NCBI GenBank assembly: GCA_028820455.1
Contig: JAPPJC010000012.1
Coordinates: forward strand, 1-39,086
Direction: 5' to 3'
Length of the DNA: 39,086 bases
DNA from: Acidimicrobiaceae bacterium
Lineage (GTDB): Bacteria > Actinomycetota > Acidimicrobiia > Acidimicrobiales > Aldehydirespiratoraceae
Shown here: one piece after another, positions 17,603 to 26,100 of the stretch
Position numbering within the stretch: position 1 is the first letter of the stretch
Layout: every line of letters begins with the position of its first letter
The notes under the pieces: generated by a model
The model's input: only the letters and a program-made list of their open reading frames with translations
Databases searched by the model: none
What the model was told of the DNA's origin: nothing
Made by a program: the position numbers and the translations under genes

Positions 17603-19201
17603 GTGCAGAAGCTGCAGCTTTTTGTTTTACATGAAGGTGGAGACACTTCATCATCAGAGTGTTTGCTGCGCCCGCTGCCGAACTTGTCGGAGGATGCCTG
17701 CTCTGGAGATATAGTAGCTTGGTTGACTGGGGATGCAAAGCTGCATCCTGGGTTCCATGTTGCAGTCTTTGAAGCTTTCAAACAGTATCCGCAAGCTGTG
17801 GCATTGTATACGGATATTGCGATTGAGGGCAGACGGATAGCAAGACCGGCGTGGTCACCCACAAGAGTTCAATCAGCACCGGGAAGCAGTCTGCCATTAG
17901 TGGTACGTGTCCGAGTACTTGTTGATGTTGGGTTGCTACCGGCTGACGATGGTGCAAGTTTGCTATCAGCTGATGCCCAATTCAAAGTGGAGGCTTATTT
18001 GGCGTCCACAGAAATGCTCGTGTTGCACATCCCGAGTGTGCTCATATCATATCCCACAAGCTTTACGCATCCACGTGAACAGCTTTCTGGCAAAGTTCAG
18101 TCCGCAAATACCTTCCGACCCCCGCCTCAACCGATCCGCTCGGTCCAAGAGTTGCTTGTGCGGGAATGCCAACCAGGCAATACCCTCCGACCCCGGCCTC
18201 GACATCGCTCTCCCTGCTTGCGAAACCAGCGACGCACTTCGGTGGTGATACCTAGTGCGGGTGTGAGCTTGCCAGGGTCTGAAACTCCGCTGCTGGAAAA
18301 CGCTTTGAATTCACTTGCTTTGCTTGATCCACTGCCTCAGGAGGTGATCGTAGTCGTCGGCGACGAATACGCGGCTGAGGTGAATATTTCTGAAAACATG
18401 GATAGCAGCATGGGTAGCATTGTCATGTTCGCTGATGTGGCCGACAATCTGGGTGTAAGTGTAGACAGCAGCTTGCTCGACAGAGTGTTCGTGTTGTACA
18501 GAGGCCCTGGTGCTTTTAATTTTTCCTTTGCTATCAACCAAGGCATCTTGGCCGGCAAAGGCGAGTTTGTGCTGCTGCTTAACGACGATATGGAAGCCAA
18601 CACCCCCGACTGGCTTGGACGCATGGCAGCTCATCTTCGTGTTCCTTCTGTTGGAGCGGTAGGAGCTACGTTGCTTTACCCAAACCGCACTATACAACAT
18701 ATTGGGATCGTCATAGACGATGCACGTCCACTTCATCCGTTTATCGGTCAGCGGTTGGAAGACGTCGCTAGCCATAACGGCGATGTGGCACGTGATGTGA
18801 TAAGCGTGACAGCGGCCTGCCTGTTGGCGCGCCGTCGTGACCTCATGACAGTGGGTGGGATGTCTGAAATGTTTCCCTTATCGTTTGGTGATGTTGACTT
18901 GTGCCTGAAGTTGCGAAGATTGGGTCTGCGTGTGATCGTGGAACCCGCCGCGCAGCTCACACATTTTGAAAGCATAAGCCGTGAGCCTCATATCCGCAAA
19001 CAAGAATGGGATCGCTATATCCACCGTTGGGGTGAGGTGATCGACCCTTGGTATCATCCGGCTTTTCATCGTCCCGATGATCTTGAATGTTTACGACTCA
19101 ACGTCGATCATCTTGATCCTGTGAACCAGAACGGCCGCTGGCCTGTACGCAACGCCATGATCCGTTCACAAGTACATCGCAGTAGGGTTGGCAGTGTCTG
19201 A
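17603..19201 (+). CDS. Family 2 glycosyltransferase with a degenerate N-terminal domain
   Basis: A 532-residue protein from GTG 17603, preceded by AGGGAGGA. The catalytic GT-A part is at about 210-515: TSVVIPSAG opens it, GPGAFNFSFAINQGILAGKG and EFVLLLNDDMEA supply the nucleotide-sugar and metal-binding acidic residues (NDD about 326), then GAVGATLLYPNRTIQHIG, and FGDVDLCLKLRRLGLRVI with the acceptor-side acids. This matches rhamnosyl/O-antigen type GT2 enzymes. The first 140 residues resemble a shortened second GT domain (GDAKLHPGFHVAVFEAF, ALYTDIAIEGRRIARPAWSP) that has lost its opening strand, so the start of the gene may be deleted. It follows the LRR gene by 43 bases and may be cotranscribed, perhaps glycosylating the cell surface. 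Confidence 0.88.
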   Translation: MQKLQLFVLHEGGDTSSSECLLRPLPNLSEDACSGDIVAWLTGDAKLHPGFHVAVFEAFKQYPQAVALYTDIAIEGRRIARPAWSPTRVQSAPGSSLPLVVRVRVLVDVGLLPADDGASLLSADAQFKVEAYLASTEMLVLHIPSVLISYPTSFTHPREQLSGKVQSANTFRPPPQPIRSVQELLVRECQPGNTLRPRPRHRSPCLRNQRRTSVVIPSAGVSLPGSETPLLENALNSLALLDPLPQEVIVVVGDEYAAEVNISENMDSSMGSIVMFADVADNLGVSVDSSLLDRVFVLYRGPGAFNFSFAINQGILAGKGEFVLLLNDDMEANTPDWLGRMAAHLRVPSVGAVGATLLYPNRTIQHIGIVIDDARPLHPFIGQRLEDVASHNGDVARDVISVTAACLLARRRDLMTVGGMSEMFPLSFGDVDLCLKLRRLGLRVIVEPAAQLTHFESISREPHIRKQEWDRYIHRWGEVIDPWYHPAFHRPDDLECLRLNVDHLDPVNQNGRWPVRNAMIRSQVHRSRVGSV

Positions 19202-19339
19202 AATAGCAGTGTGTTAGTGTTCAAAATAGCACTCGCCGACCATTTCAGCGGTTCGATCCAATAGTCGAAGCAGTCTGATGAGCCACCCCCGACCAAACCA
19301 TGCTACGCTGCTTGTGTTTGTTGAAGATTGTAGCCGCGG

Positions 19340-19915
19340 CTAGTAGTCGAGCCCTTTTTTGGCGCGTACGCCTGCGTCGAATATGTGTTTGACTTTCATC
19401 ATCTCAGTTACAGTGTCAGCGGTTTTGACCACTTCAGCAGACATGTCACGACCGGTTAAGATTACACTAACGTTCTCAGGTCGTTCCTTCAGCGTGGCAG
19501 CCACGTCGGTTGCGTCTATCCAGTCCCAAGTCATGGCATAGCTTATTTCGTCCAGCACAATCAGCTTGTGGTTGTCTTTTTGGATTAAGTCCTTGGAGAA
19601 CTTCCAAGCGGCTACGGCTTTGGCTTTGGTGTCGTCTAGATCATCAGAATCCCAAGTAAAACCGTCACCCGCAGAAAACCATTCCACGCCCAGTTGCCTG
19701 CATATTTTCTCTTCACCGGTGTTCCATTTACCACTCTTAAGAAATTGTACTACAGCGGTAGGCCAGTCGCGGCCCACAGCTCGCAACAAAGTACCAAAAG
19801 CAGCGGTCGATTTGCCTTTGCCTTCACCGGTGTTCACCAGCACCATCGACCGCACCGAACGCAGTTCACGAGGGTTGTAGGGACGTTTGCTGCCAGGTTT
19901 GCGACTAGTGGGCAT
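19340..19915 (-). CDS. cobO: Cob(I)yrinic acid a,c-diamide adenosyltransferase
   Basis: CobO/BtuR attaches the 5'-deoxyadenosyl group from ATP to cob(I)alamin or its precursors. The 191-residue protein has the family length. The ATP loop NTGEGKGKST is at 28-37, followed by GTLLRAVGRDWPTAVVQFLK, the KLIVLDEISYAM strand and NVSVILTGRDMS. It is the last gene of btuF-btuC-btuD-cobO, starting 2 bases after the btuD stop region, so salvaged corrinoids entering by BtuFCD are adenosylated by the product of the same transcript. The short basic N-terminal extension (SRKPGSKRPYNPRELR) is normal for the actinobacterial form. Confidence 0.95.
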   Translation of the reverse strand: MPTSRKPGSKRPYNPRELRSVRSMVLVNTGEGKGKSTAAFGTLLRAVGRDWPTAVVQFLKSGKWNTGEEKICRQLGVEWFSAGDGFTWDSDDLDDTKAKAVAAWKFSKDLIQKDNHKLIVLDEISYAMTWDWIDATDVAATLKERPENVSVILTGRDMSAEVVKTADTVTEMMKVKHIFDAGVRAKKGLDY

Positions 19916-19917
19916 TG

Positions 19918-20745
19918 TCAGGCCTCTTTTCGTATTGGGTTTGTGGGTGACTGGGGTCGGGTAGATGCCGCTTTTGAGTTTTCAATGATATGAGTTTTCG
20001 GCAATACCAGAATATGATTTTCAATGTACCTGACCGTGAGCGGGGTTTCATAAACTTCTGACAACAGCTGAGCGTCTATCACTTCTTCAGGTGCTCCGTG
20101 TGCCAGTATCTTGCCATGATGTATGAGTGCGAGTCGGTCAGCAAAATAGGCAGCAACAGTCAGATCGTGCATGGCTGAGACAATGGTCAGTTTCTCGGTG
20201 TGCCGTAGCTCTTCAAGAAGTTCCAACACTATTGTTTGATGCCCAATGTCCAAGGCACTGGTAGGCTCGTCGAGCAGTAGGGTAGAAGCCTGCTGGGCTA
20301 AAGCACGAGCTAGTAGCACTCTTTGGGTTTCACCGCCAGATAGGTTGACGATTGGACGTCCTGTGAGTTTTGTGAGTTCAAGACGTTGAAGCACGGCGGA
20401 TACGATTTGACGATCTTCTCGTGATTCTCGTGACAACCATCCAATATGAGCAGTACGACCCAACAGTGCATATTCCGCGACAGTCATTCCTACTGGTAGC
20501 ACAGGGTTTTGTGGTAGTAAAGCCACATCGGTAGGGGTAGGGCAACGGCCATCAGCTAAGTTCACAATCCCTTCATGGCTGACAAGTCCAGTGATTGAAC
20601 GCAGCAAAGTAGACTTGCCTGCTCCGTTCGGGCCTATCAAACCCAGCCATTCACCTTTCACTATGTCCAGGTTCACATCGTGAAGTGCTTTGTGGCCGTT
20701 ATGAGCTGCTGTGAGCCCTCTACAAGATAGCACCACGTCATTCAT
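19918..20745 (-). CDS. btuD: Corrinoid (B12-type) ABC importer ATPase
   Basis: A cytoplasmic ATPase of 275 residues energising the BtuC-type permease. Walker A GPNGAGKST at 38-46, signature LSGGETQRVLLARAL, Walker B TLLLDEPTSALD and the switch histidine in SAMHDLTV are all present, so it should be active. The start at 20745 overlaps the stop codon of the permease gene as ATGA, a sign of translational coupling; an upstream in-frame start eight codons earlier is less likely. The sequence alone also fits siderophore/heme importer ATPases (FecE type), but the cobalamin riboswitch at the head of the operon and the neighbouring cobO point to corrinoids. Confidence 0.92.
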   Translation of the reverse strand: MNDVVLSCRGLTAAHNGHKALHDVNLDIVKGEWLGLIGPNGAGKSTLLRSITGLVSHEGIVNLADGRCPTPTDVALLPQNPVLPVGMTVAEYALLGRTAHIGWLSRESREDRQIVSAVLQRLELTKLTGRPIVNLSGGETQRVLLARALAQQASTLLLDEPTSALDIGHQTIVLELLEELRHTEKLTIVSAMHDLTVAAYFADRLALIHHGKILAHGAPEEVIDAQLLSEVYETPLTVRYIENHILVLPKTHIIENSKAASTRPQSPTNPIRKEA

Positions 20746-21809
20746 GGACGTATACCACGTCCCCACCAAAGCAACGAAGCGAAAAATGGTGCACCGATGA
20801 AAGCGGTCACCACTCCGACTGGTAGTTCTGATGGAGCTACCAGCGTGCGAGCCCCAATGTCCACAAAAGCCAGAAATGCTGCTCCTGTTACAGCTGATAA
20901 AGGCAAGATCACTCGGTAGTTGTTGTTAACCAGAATGCGCACAATATGCGGCACTACCAGGCCGACGAAAGCGATCAAACCACTCACCGACACTGCCGCA
21001 GCGGTAAGCAGAGAAGCGGCAGCTATTATAATCAAGCGGGAGCGAGCAGGGTTCAACCCCAAAGCTCGTGCTTCGTCATCGCCCACCCTGAGTACGTCTA
21101 AATGACGACAATGAGCAAGCAATACCATTCCGCACACTGCCATGTAGGGAATGAGCACCCAAATCTGCTGCCAGCCACTGGTGTTAAGCTGCCCGAATAG
21201 CCATGATAGCACCTCACGTGCACGTGTTTGGCTGAGTTTTTGCAGGACGTAGGTTTGAGCCGCAGAGAACATTGAAGCCATAGCCACCCCTGCTAGTAGC
21301 AGCGTTGCAGGAGACGACCACGACCCACGAGCAATAGCACTAGAAGCTGACACCGCTGCTATCGCACCAATAAAAGCAGCAACAGGCACACTACCAAATG
21401 GCCCCCAGCCCAGGTCAAGGCCGAAGCCTATCACTAGTACAGCTCCAAATCCTGCACCTGCTGAAACCCCTAGTAAATACGGGTCGGCCAGCGGATTGCG
21501 AAACACACCCTGATAGGAGGCACCCGCCATACCGAGTGAACCACCTACAAGCAAACCCAACACCAGCCTCGGTAAACGAATTCGCATCAGAATGTTATGG
21601 TGAAGCTCTGTAAGCGACGGGTCTAAATTCACGAATGGAATAAGGTCCAATAAGGCTGTGAGCAAGCCCCGCAAAGACAATCCTGCGGCACCGTTGATCA
21701 CACTCAAAACACACACCACTGCAAGCATCAGTAAGCAGGCTAACATAGACAGCCAAGGCAAACGAAAAGCGTTTGATGTTTCTGTTTCCAAAGTATCGGC
21801 AGAGCGCAT
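20742..21809 (-). CDS. btuC: Corrinoid ABC importer permease (FecCD/BtuC family)
   Basis: A 355-residue integral membrane permease with about ten hydrophobic helices. Family marks: RLPRLVLGLLVGGSLGMAGA with YQGVFRNPLADPYLLGVSAG near the start, GVAMASMFSAAQTYVLQ, the helix WLFGQLNTSGW, and the C-terminal GLIAFVGLVVPHIVRI followed by GVVTAFIGAPFFASLL. The GxxPHIxR element contacts the ATPase. It lies between btuF and btuD on the minus strand; the stop overlaps the btuD start. Confidence 0.92.
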   Translation of the reverse strand: MRSADTLETETSNAFRLPWLSMLACLLMLAVVCVLSVINGAAGLSLRGLLTALLDLIPFVNLDPSLTELHHNILMRIRLPRLVLGLLVGGSLGMAGASYQGVFRNPLADPYLLGVSAGAGFGAVLVIGFGLDLGWGPFGSVPVAAFIGAIAAVSASSAIARGSWSSPATLLLAGVAMASMFSAAQTYVLQKLSQTRAREVLSWLFGQLNTSGWQQIWVLIPYMAVCGMVLLAHCRHLDVLRVGDDEARALGLNPARSRLIIIAAASLLTAAAVSVSGLIAFVGLVVPHIVRILVNNNYRVILPLSAVTGAAFLAFVDIGARTLVAPSELPVGVVTAFIGAPFFASLLWWGRGIRP

Positions 21810-21864
21810 TTCGATAGCAGATGAAGTGCTGGTTAAAGCAAGCAGTAACGGAGAGTTGCCGTGT

Positions 21865-22851
21865 TCAGGGCGCGTCGTTTACAGCATCCCGAATATCCCA
21901 AAGCACATCGACTATTGTTTCTATGAATTGTGGAAGGCGTGGACCCCAACGTGAAGCAATATCAGCGTCAACCACTGTGATATGGCCATTGCGTACTGCT
22001 GTGATATTTTCCCAGCCTGGACGTGCTGCCACATCTTCGGCATCATATGATACTTGGTCTGTTATGACAATAAGTTCAGGATCGGCTTCTATGATGTATT
22101 CTTCGGTGAGTTGGGGATAGCCGTAGCCGTCAGCATCAGCTGGATCTGCAATGTTGGTAGCTCCTAGAGCGGCGTACACGTCGCCTATGAAACTCATCGA
22201 ACTAGCCGAGTAATAGTTTCCGTCAAGTTCGTGGTAAACCCGCATAGGCAACTGCGGTGATCTGCTTAGTGCGGCTTCGATATCCGCTTTGAAGGTTTCA
22301 GCGAATTCCATTGCTTCGTTTGCGCGTCCGACTGCTTGACCAAGCCTGATCAAAGCATCATAACCGCTTTCCATATCCGCAGGAGCGGCATTTATCAACA
22401 CGTCCACTCCTACTTGGGTGAGGCTGTCTACAAGATTGTTTGAGTCATTAGCTGTTACCACGAGATCGGGAAGGTAGGAAAGCACAGCTTCCACGTTGGG
22501 ATCCCAGCCGGAAAGGTCGGTTACAGGGGCTTCCGGTGGATAGTAGGAGTATGCGTCCACAGCGACCACATTTGAGCCGGCTCCTATGGCAAATAGAAGT
22601 TCTGTGGCTGAGGGTGACAGTGAGACAATCCTTAAAGTCCCATCTGTTTCCAACGTAGGTTCTAATGCGTCAGCAGGTGCTTCGGTTGTGGTGGTTTCGG
22701 AGGGAGTAGTTGATTCAAGGGGACTGGTATCCGTGGTTGAAGCAGTAGTAGTGGTTGATTGAGCGGATTCTGGTGTGTCGCCATTACTGCAAGCAGACAG
22801 GATGAAAAAGATGGCTGCCACCACAGAGACGATAAAACGTTTTTTTGCCAT
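21865..22851 (-). CDS. btuF: Corrinoid-binding lipoprotein of the BtuFCD-type importer
   Basis: A 328-residue lipoprotein that should capture corrinoids outside the membrane. The start at ATG 22851 is set by AAGGAAAG eight bases upstream and by a lipobox signal (MAKKRF, hydrophobic core, ILSAC with Cys 21); a longer frame exists but lacks a signal. A Ser/Thr/Glu-rich linker (about 22-65) follows, then a periplasmic-binding domain of the helical-backbone class: RIVSLSPSATELLFAIGAG, VVAVDAYSYYPPEA, DLVVTANDSNNLVDSL and the C-terminal part with RPGWENITAVRNGHI. First gene of the operon, behind the cobalamin riboswitch, which predicts repression by adenosylcobalamin. Confidence 0.93.
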   Translation of the reverse strand: MAKKRFIVSVVAAIFFILSACSNGDTPESAQSTTTTASTTDTSPLESTTPSETTTTEAPADALEPTLETDGTLRIVSLSPSATELLFAIGAGSNVVAVDAYSYYPPEAPVTDLSGWDPNVEAVLSYLPDLVVTANDSNNLVDSLTQVGVDVLINAAPADMESGYDALIRLGQAVGRANEAMEFAETFKADIEAALSRSPQLPMRVYHELDGNYYSASSMSFIGDVYAALGATNIADPADADGYGYPQLTEEYIIEADPELIVITDQVSYDAEDVAARPGWENITAVRNGHITVVDADIASRWGPRLPQFIETIVDVLWDIRDAVNDAP

Positions 22852-22854
22852 TAT

Positions 22855-22897
22855 GCTTTCCTTGTTGATCGAAGGTGGCCGTTCGGTCAACAAAAGC
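22855..22897 (-). promoter_or_regulatory. Hairpin enclosing the btuF ribosome binding site (expression platform)
   Basis: On the minus-strand RNA, GCUU (5') pairs with AAGC (3') and UUGUUGA with UCAACAA, with a GGA bulge on the 3' side. The bulged and paired bases are the Shine-Dalgarno AAGGAAAG of btuF. This suggests that the riboswitch acts on translation initiation. The structure was worked out by hand, not by an energy calculation. Confidence 0.6.
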
Positions 22898-22924
22898 TAT
22901 CGCCGTTTGAACCTACCCCAGCCC

Positions 22925-23075
22925 TCGAGGGTCATCAATTCGTTGTATCACTCCGAGGTCGGCCGGACTCACCCAACATTCAAGCTTGAATGTTGGTTTT
23001 ACCGTTGCGGGACAGTGCTGGAATCGAACCAGACTTCGCCTATGGGAGTGAGCTTCAATTATAGGCAATCTGGAA
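22925..23075 (-). promoter_or_regulatory. Cobalamin riboswitch aptamer
   Basis: The minus strand shows the conserved order of the cobalamin aptamer: ATAGGCGAAG, then TCTGGTTCGATTCCAGCACTG (split here into TCTGGTTCGATT and CCAGCACTG), the core TCCCGCAACGGTAA at about 23000-23014, a variable stem-loop built on CATTCAAGCTTGAATG (22977-22992), and GTGAGTCCGGCCGACCTCGG at 22953-22972. It lies 75-225 bases before btuF in the right orientation. Binding of adenosylcobalamin is expected to shut off the uptake operon. The exact ends are approximate. Confidence 0.9.
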
Positions 23076-23079
23076 GCAA

Positions 23080-23134
23080 AACCAACCCGCAACAAACCAA
23101 CCCGCAACAAACCAACCCGCAACAAACCAACCCG
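23080..23134. repeat. 15-base tandem repeat in the riboswitch leader, 3.7 copies
   Basis: The unit AACCAACCCGCAACA starts at 23080, 23095, 23110 and 23125 (last copy 10 bases), without mismatch. It lies directly upstream of the aptamer in the transcribed direction. Its minus-strand transcript contains GUUGGUUUGUUGCGGG, complementary to the aptamer core (see findings). Confidence 0.95.
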
Positions 23135-23194
23135 AGATTACGCTAGGGAGGAGGTAAGACTATGCTAGTGAAGGATTGCTCACCTGCTGTTAAA

Positions 23195-26100
23195 TTACCC
23201 CCCCCCCCGTTGCCACCCGTTGCCATTGTTCTTCTTATTGCTATTATGTTCAGGAATTTCAAAAGGCGACGGTTTGGGAACTTCAAAAGGTGATGACTGA
23301 ATAGCAGTAGGCTCACTTGGTGCACTTGTCAGACTCTGACGCATTTCTCGAGGCAGCGCAGAAGGAAGAACACTAGAAGTTTTTGTATTTTCAGCTGTTT
23401 CCTGATATTCAGTATTACTGTCATCATTACTTCCATCGTTATTATCTTCATCACTGCTGCGACGTTTACTTCTTTTTACCTTTGTTTTCTTTGCCTTTAG
23501 TCGTTCAGGGTTTTTAGTTGGTTTAGATTTTGCTGACCCGTCTCCTGCCATTTCCTCAGAAAGGCCATCTACTATTTTTTGAACTTCTTCAAGCGGTACC
23601 TGAGTGCGCCCTGACCCTGATCCTTTTTTTGGCTCCAAAAACCAAACCCAGCCGTCAAGTGTTGGGTCATTAGGAGTGTTGGATTGCAGTTCTACGACGG
23701 TCAGCTGCGGGAAGCTGATGCTCGATGTAGCAGATTTCGGTGTTGGCCGATTAGTGCCGACAAAATTTGAGGACACCACAATTTTTGTCCAAGCACCGGC
23801 TAGAAGTCTGAAAAGATTTAGACTGTCACCTCTTTTAAGGTCAAGAAGCAACTGAGTCTTGGCTACAGTGTCTGCGGCTAGTTGCTTAAAATAGTTGCCT
23901 CTTACAAAGCCGGTTTTTTGTGTTTTTATACGTAGTGCTCCAGGATTTTCCAACAGCAGATTATCGGCATCTGATATGACGGATAGTTTCTTAGTGTCGG
24001 TGTCGCGTGACACTCTCAAAGGCATACTATAAGCCCAAAAATTCTTGGGATTGGGAAGTGTCTGATAGCTGCTGATAATCCTACACATAAGCACATAGCT
24101 GAAAATGAAACTGGCGATCAGAACAATTGTAGGAGCGATCCAAGGTGCTGCAACGAGTTCATCAGCGAAAAAAGTTGCACTAACAGGCAGAGGAATAGTC
24201 TGTTTGATAGAATCAAGTGATTCTTGTGAATACAGCGGGTTTTCTGTTTCCCAGGTAACTTCTAGTTGTATGTCACCCGAAATATTCCAATCAACGGGCT
24301 TGCCATCGGCGTCAACGATGTCGTCGTTGAGACTTTCTTCTGTTACGAAAGTCAAAGTAAATGGCAGCAAAAGCGAATTTTGCAAGGGTTCGTTGAGAGC
24401 GTCCGATTGGTTGAGTAGTGCTGAAAATGTCATTTCAAGATCTTGATAGTTTAGTTGTGCTGATCTAGGGCTATCATTTGGCGGGAAATGAGGATTTAGA
24501 GGAGTAAGCACGACTTCTTCAGCAAGATTGACTTCGCCGATAGTCCATGTAATCGGCTCGGACGTGCTATTGGGAATCCATTCGGCCTTGATATTTACAT
24601 CCCCCTCACCTGGCAGTTGAAGGAAGCAAGAGATTGAACCTTTGATCGGTTCATCCGATACCTCCGATATTTCACTGCCAGAATTTGGGATTTCAAGTTG
24701 CGAGCATTCGTCTCCCCTGCTGACTAATTGCGGTGCTTCCGGGCAGGAAGCACTGGACGCATGTGCAGTTATCACCGACAAACGGACATTGCTGAATTCT
24801 GGAAACATGGTTTCCATATGATTGGGCTTCACGTATCCACCTATGTGCTTGCCTTGTTCAAAACTTGCACCACATGAGGCTATGTAGTTCGTTAGTCGTG
24901 GATTTGCCCCTCGACCGCAAGGAGCAAGCTCGATTTCAATTTCTGTGTCAGCAAAAGGATCGACAATCTTTGCAAACTCAAGTTCCATATGGCAGATGTC
25001 AATCAATTTGTCGCTGTCTTTTGCTCTGAGGGCTAATGTGTATTCTGTTTGAAAAGGAGATGTGTGCGGGCTTTCTTCAGGGGTTTGGTAGACTTGTGCT
25101 GCTATTTCAGAGCCTTCCTCTTCTACAGATAGAACGACAAGTTCAAGAGGCTCAGACACCCGCTCAACCGCGGCGGCATAACACCTAAAAGCCACCTCTT
25201 CAGCGGTGTATCTTCGACCAGGATTAAATCTGAACTCCAAAGTCCATCCTGCTGGTAAGTCTTGCAAATGTTCTTCCCAATTAAGTTGCAGGTATCCTTG
25301 ACGATCCAAAGCGCGCCACGGAGCATCGGCAGTGCTGTTCAAGCGATATTCGGTTATGCGACCTCCTGTAGGATACACGGCGATAGCTTCAATAAATTGG
25401 CTGTTTGGTAGTGGATCGGATCTCCGTGTCAGTTCATCAGGGCTTTCCGTGGCACAAGTCTGCCAGGTTAGCATAGTTTCTTCTTCGATAGCTGCTGTGA
25501 TGATTTCAACCAATGCGAATTCTAGATTATCGAGTTCGCGCAAAGTGATTATCTGCCCGTTTTGTTCATCCAGTTGAGAATCAACAAAGCAGCTCGGATG
25601 GTCTTCGATTTTTTCACTGAATGGGTTTATTATGTCTGCTGTAATTTTGCGTAAAGCTTGTATCGAAGCGGCAGCTACTATACTACGATTATTGACCTCA
25701 TCGCCAGAATCTGGAAATAACTCCAAAAAGGCATCCTCTAACAGCACTGCATAAGTTTGGATCCCTAATTCTCTAAATGTGCTCGTAATTGTCTGGCCTC
25801 CCACGCAAACTTGCTCTCTTAGCTGATCGGCGATTTCATTAGCGGTATTCTCTGTAAGCCCACTTTGGGTAACACGGCCATCAGGATCGTAGATTCCATC
25901 TGTAAAAAACAGGAGGATTCGACATGACCTGCTTTGGTTTTCGTTTTCCTCAAGCTGCGAAAATGCTGAAATTACCGCTTTCAAAGCATTGATATAGTTG
26001 GTATTGCGACCACTGTAGTTTCCTACTTGCAGTGTTTCTTCTATGGATTCCTCAGAGGGATAGTCTGGGCTCATTGGAAGAAATTCAGTCACACGAACAG

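Noticed and set aside
23015-23035. A TPsiC-arm-like GGTTCGATTCC on the minus strand, suggesting a tRNA
   Set aside because: No acceptor stem, D-arm or anticodon arm fits around it; the sequence is part of the cobalamin aptamer.
23080-23134. Short CRISPR-like array
   Set aside because: Units are 15 bases and directly adjacent, with no spacers.
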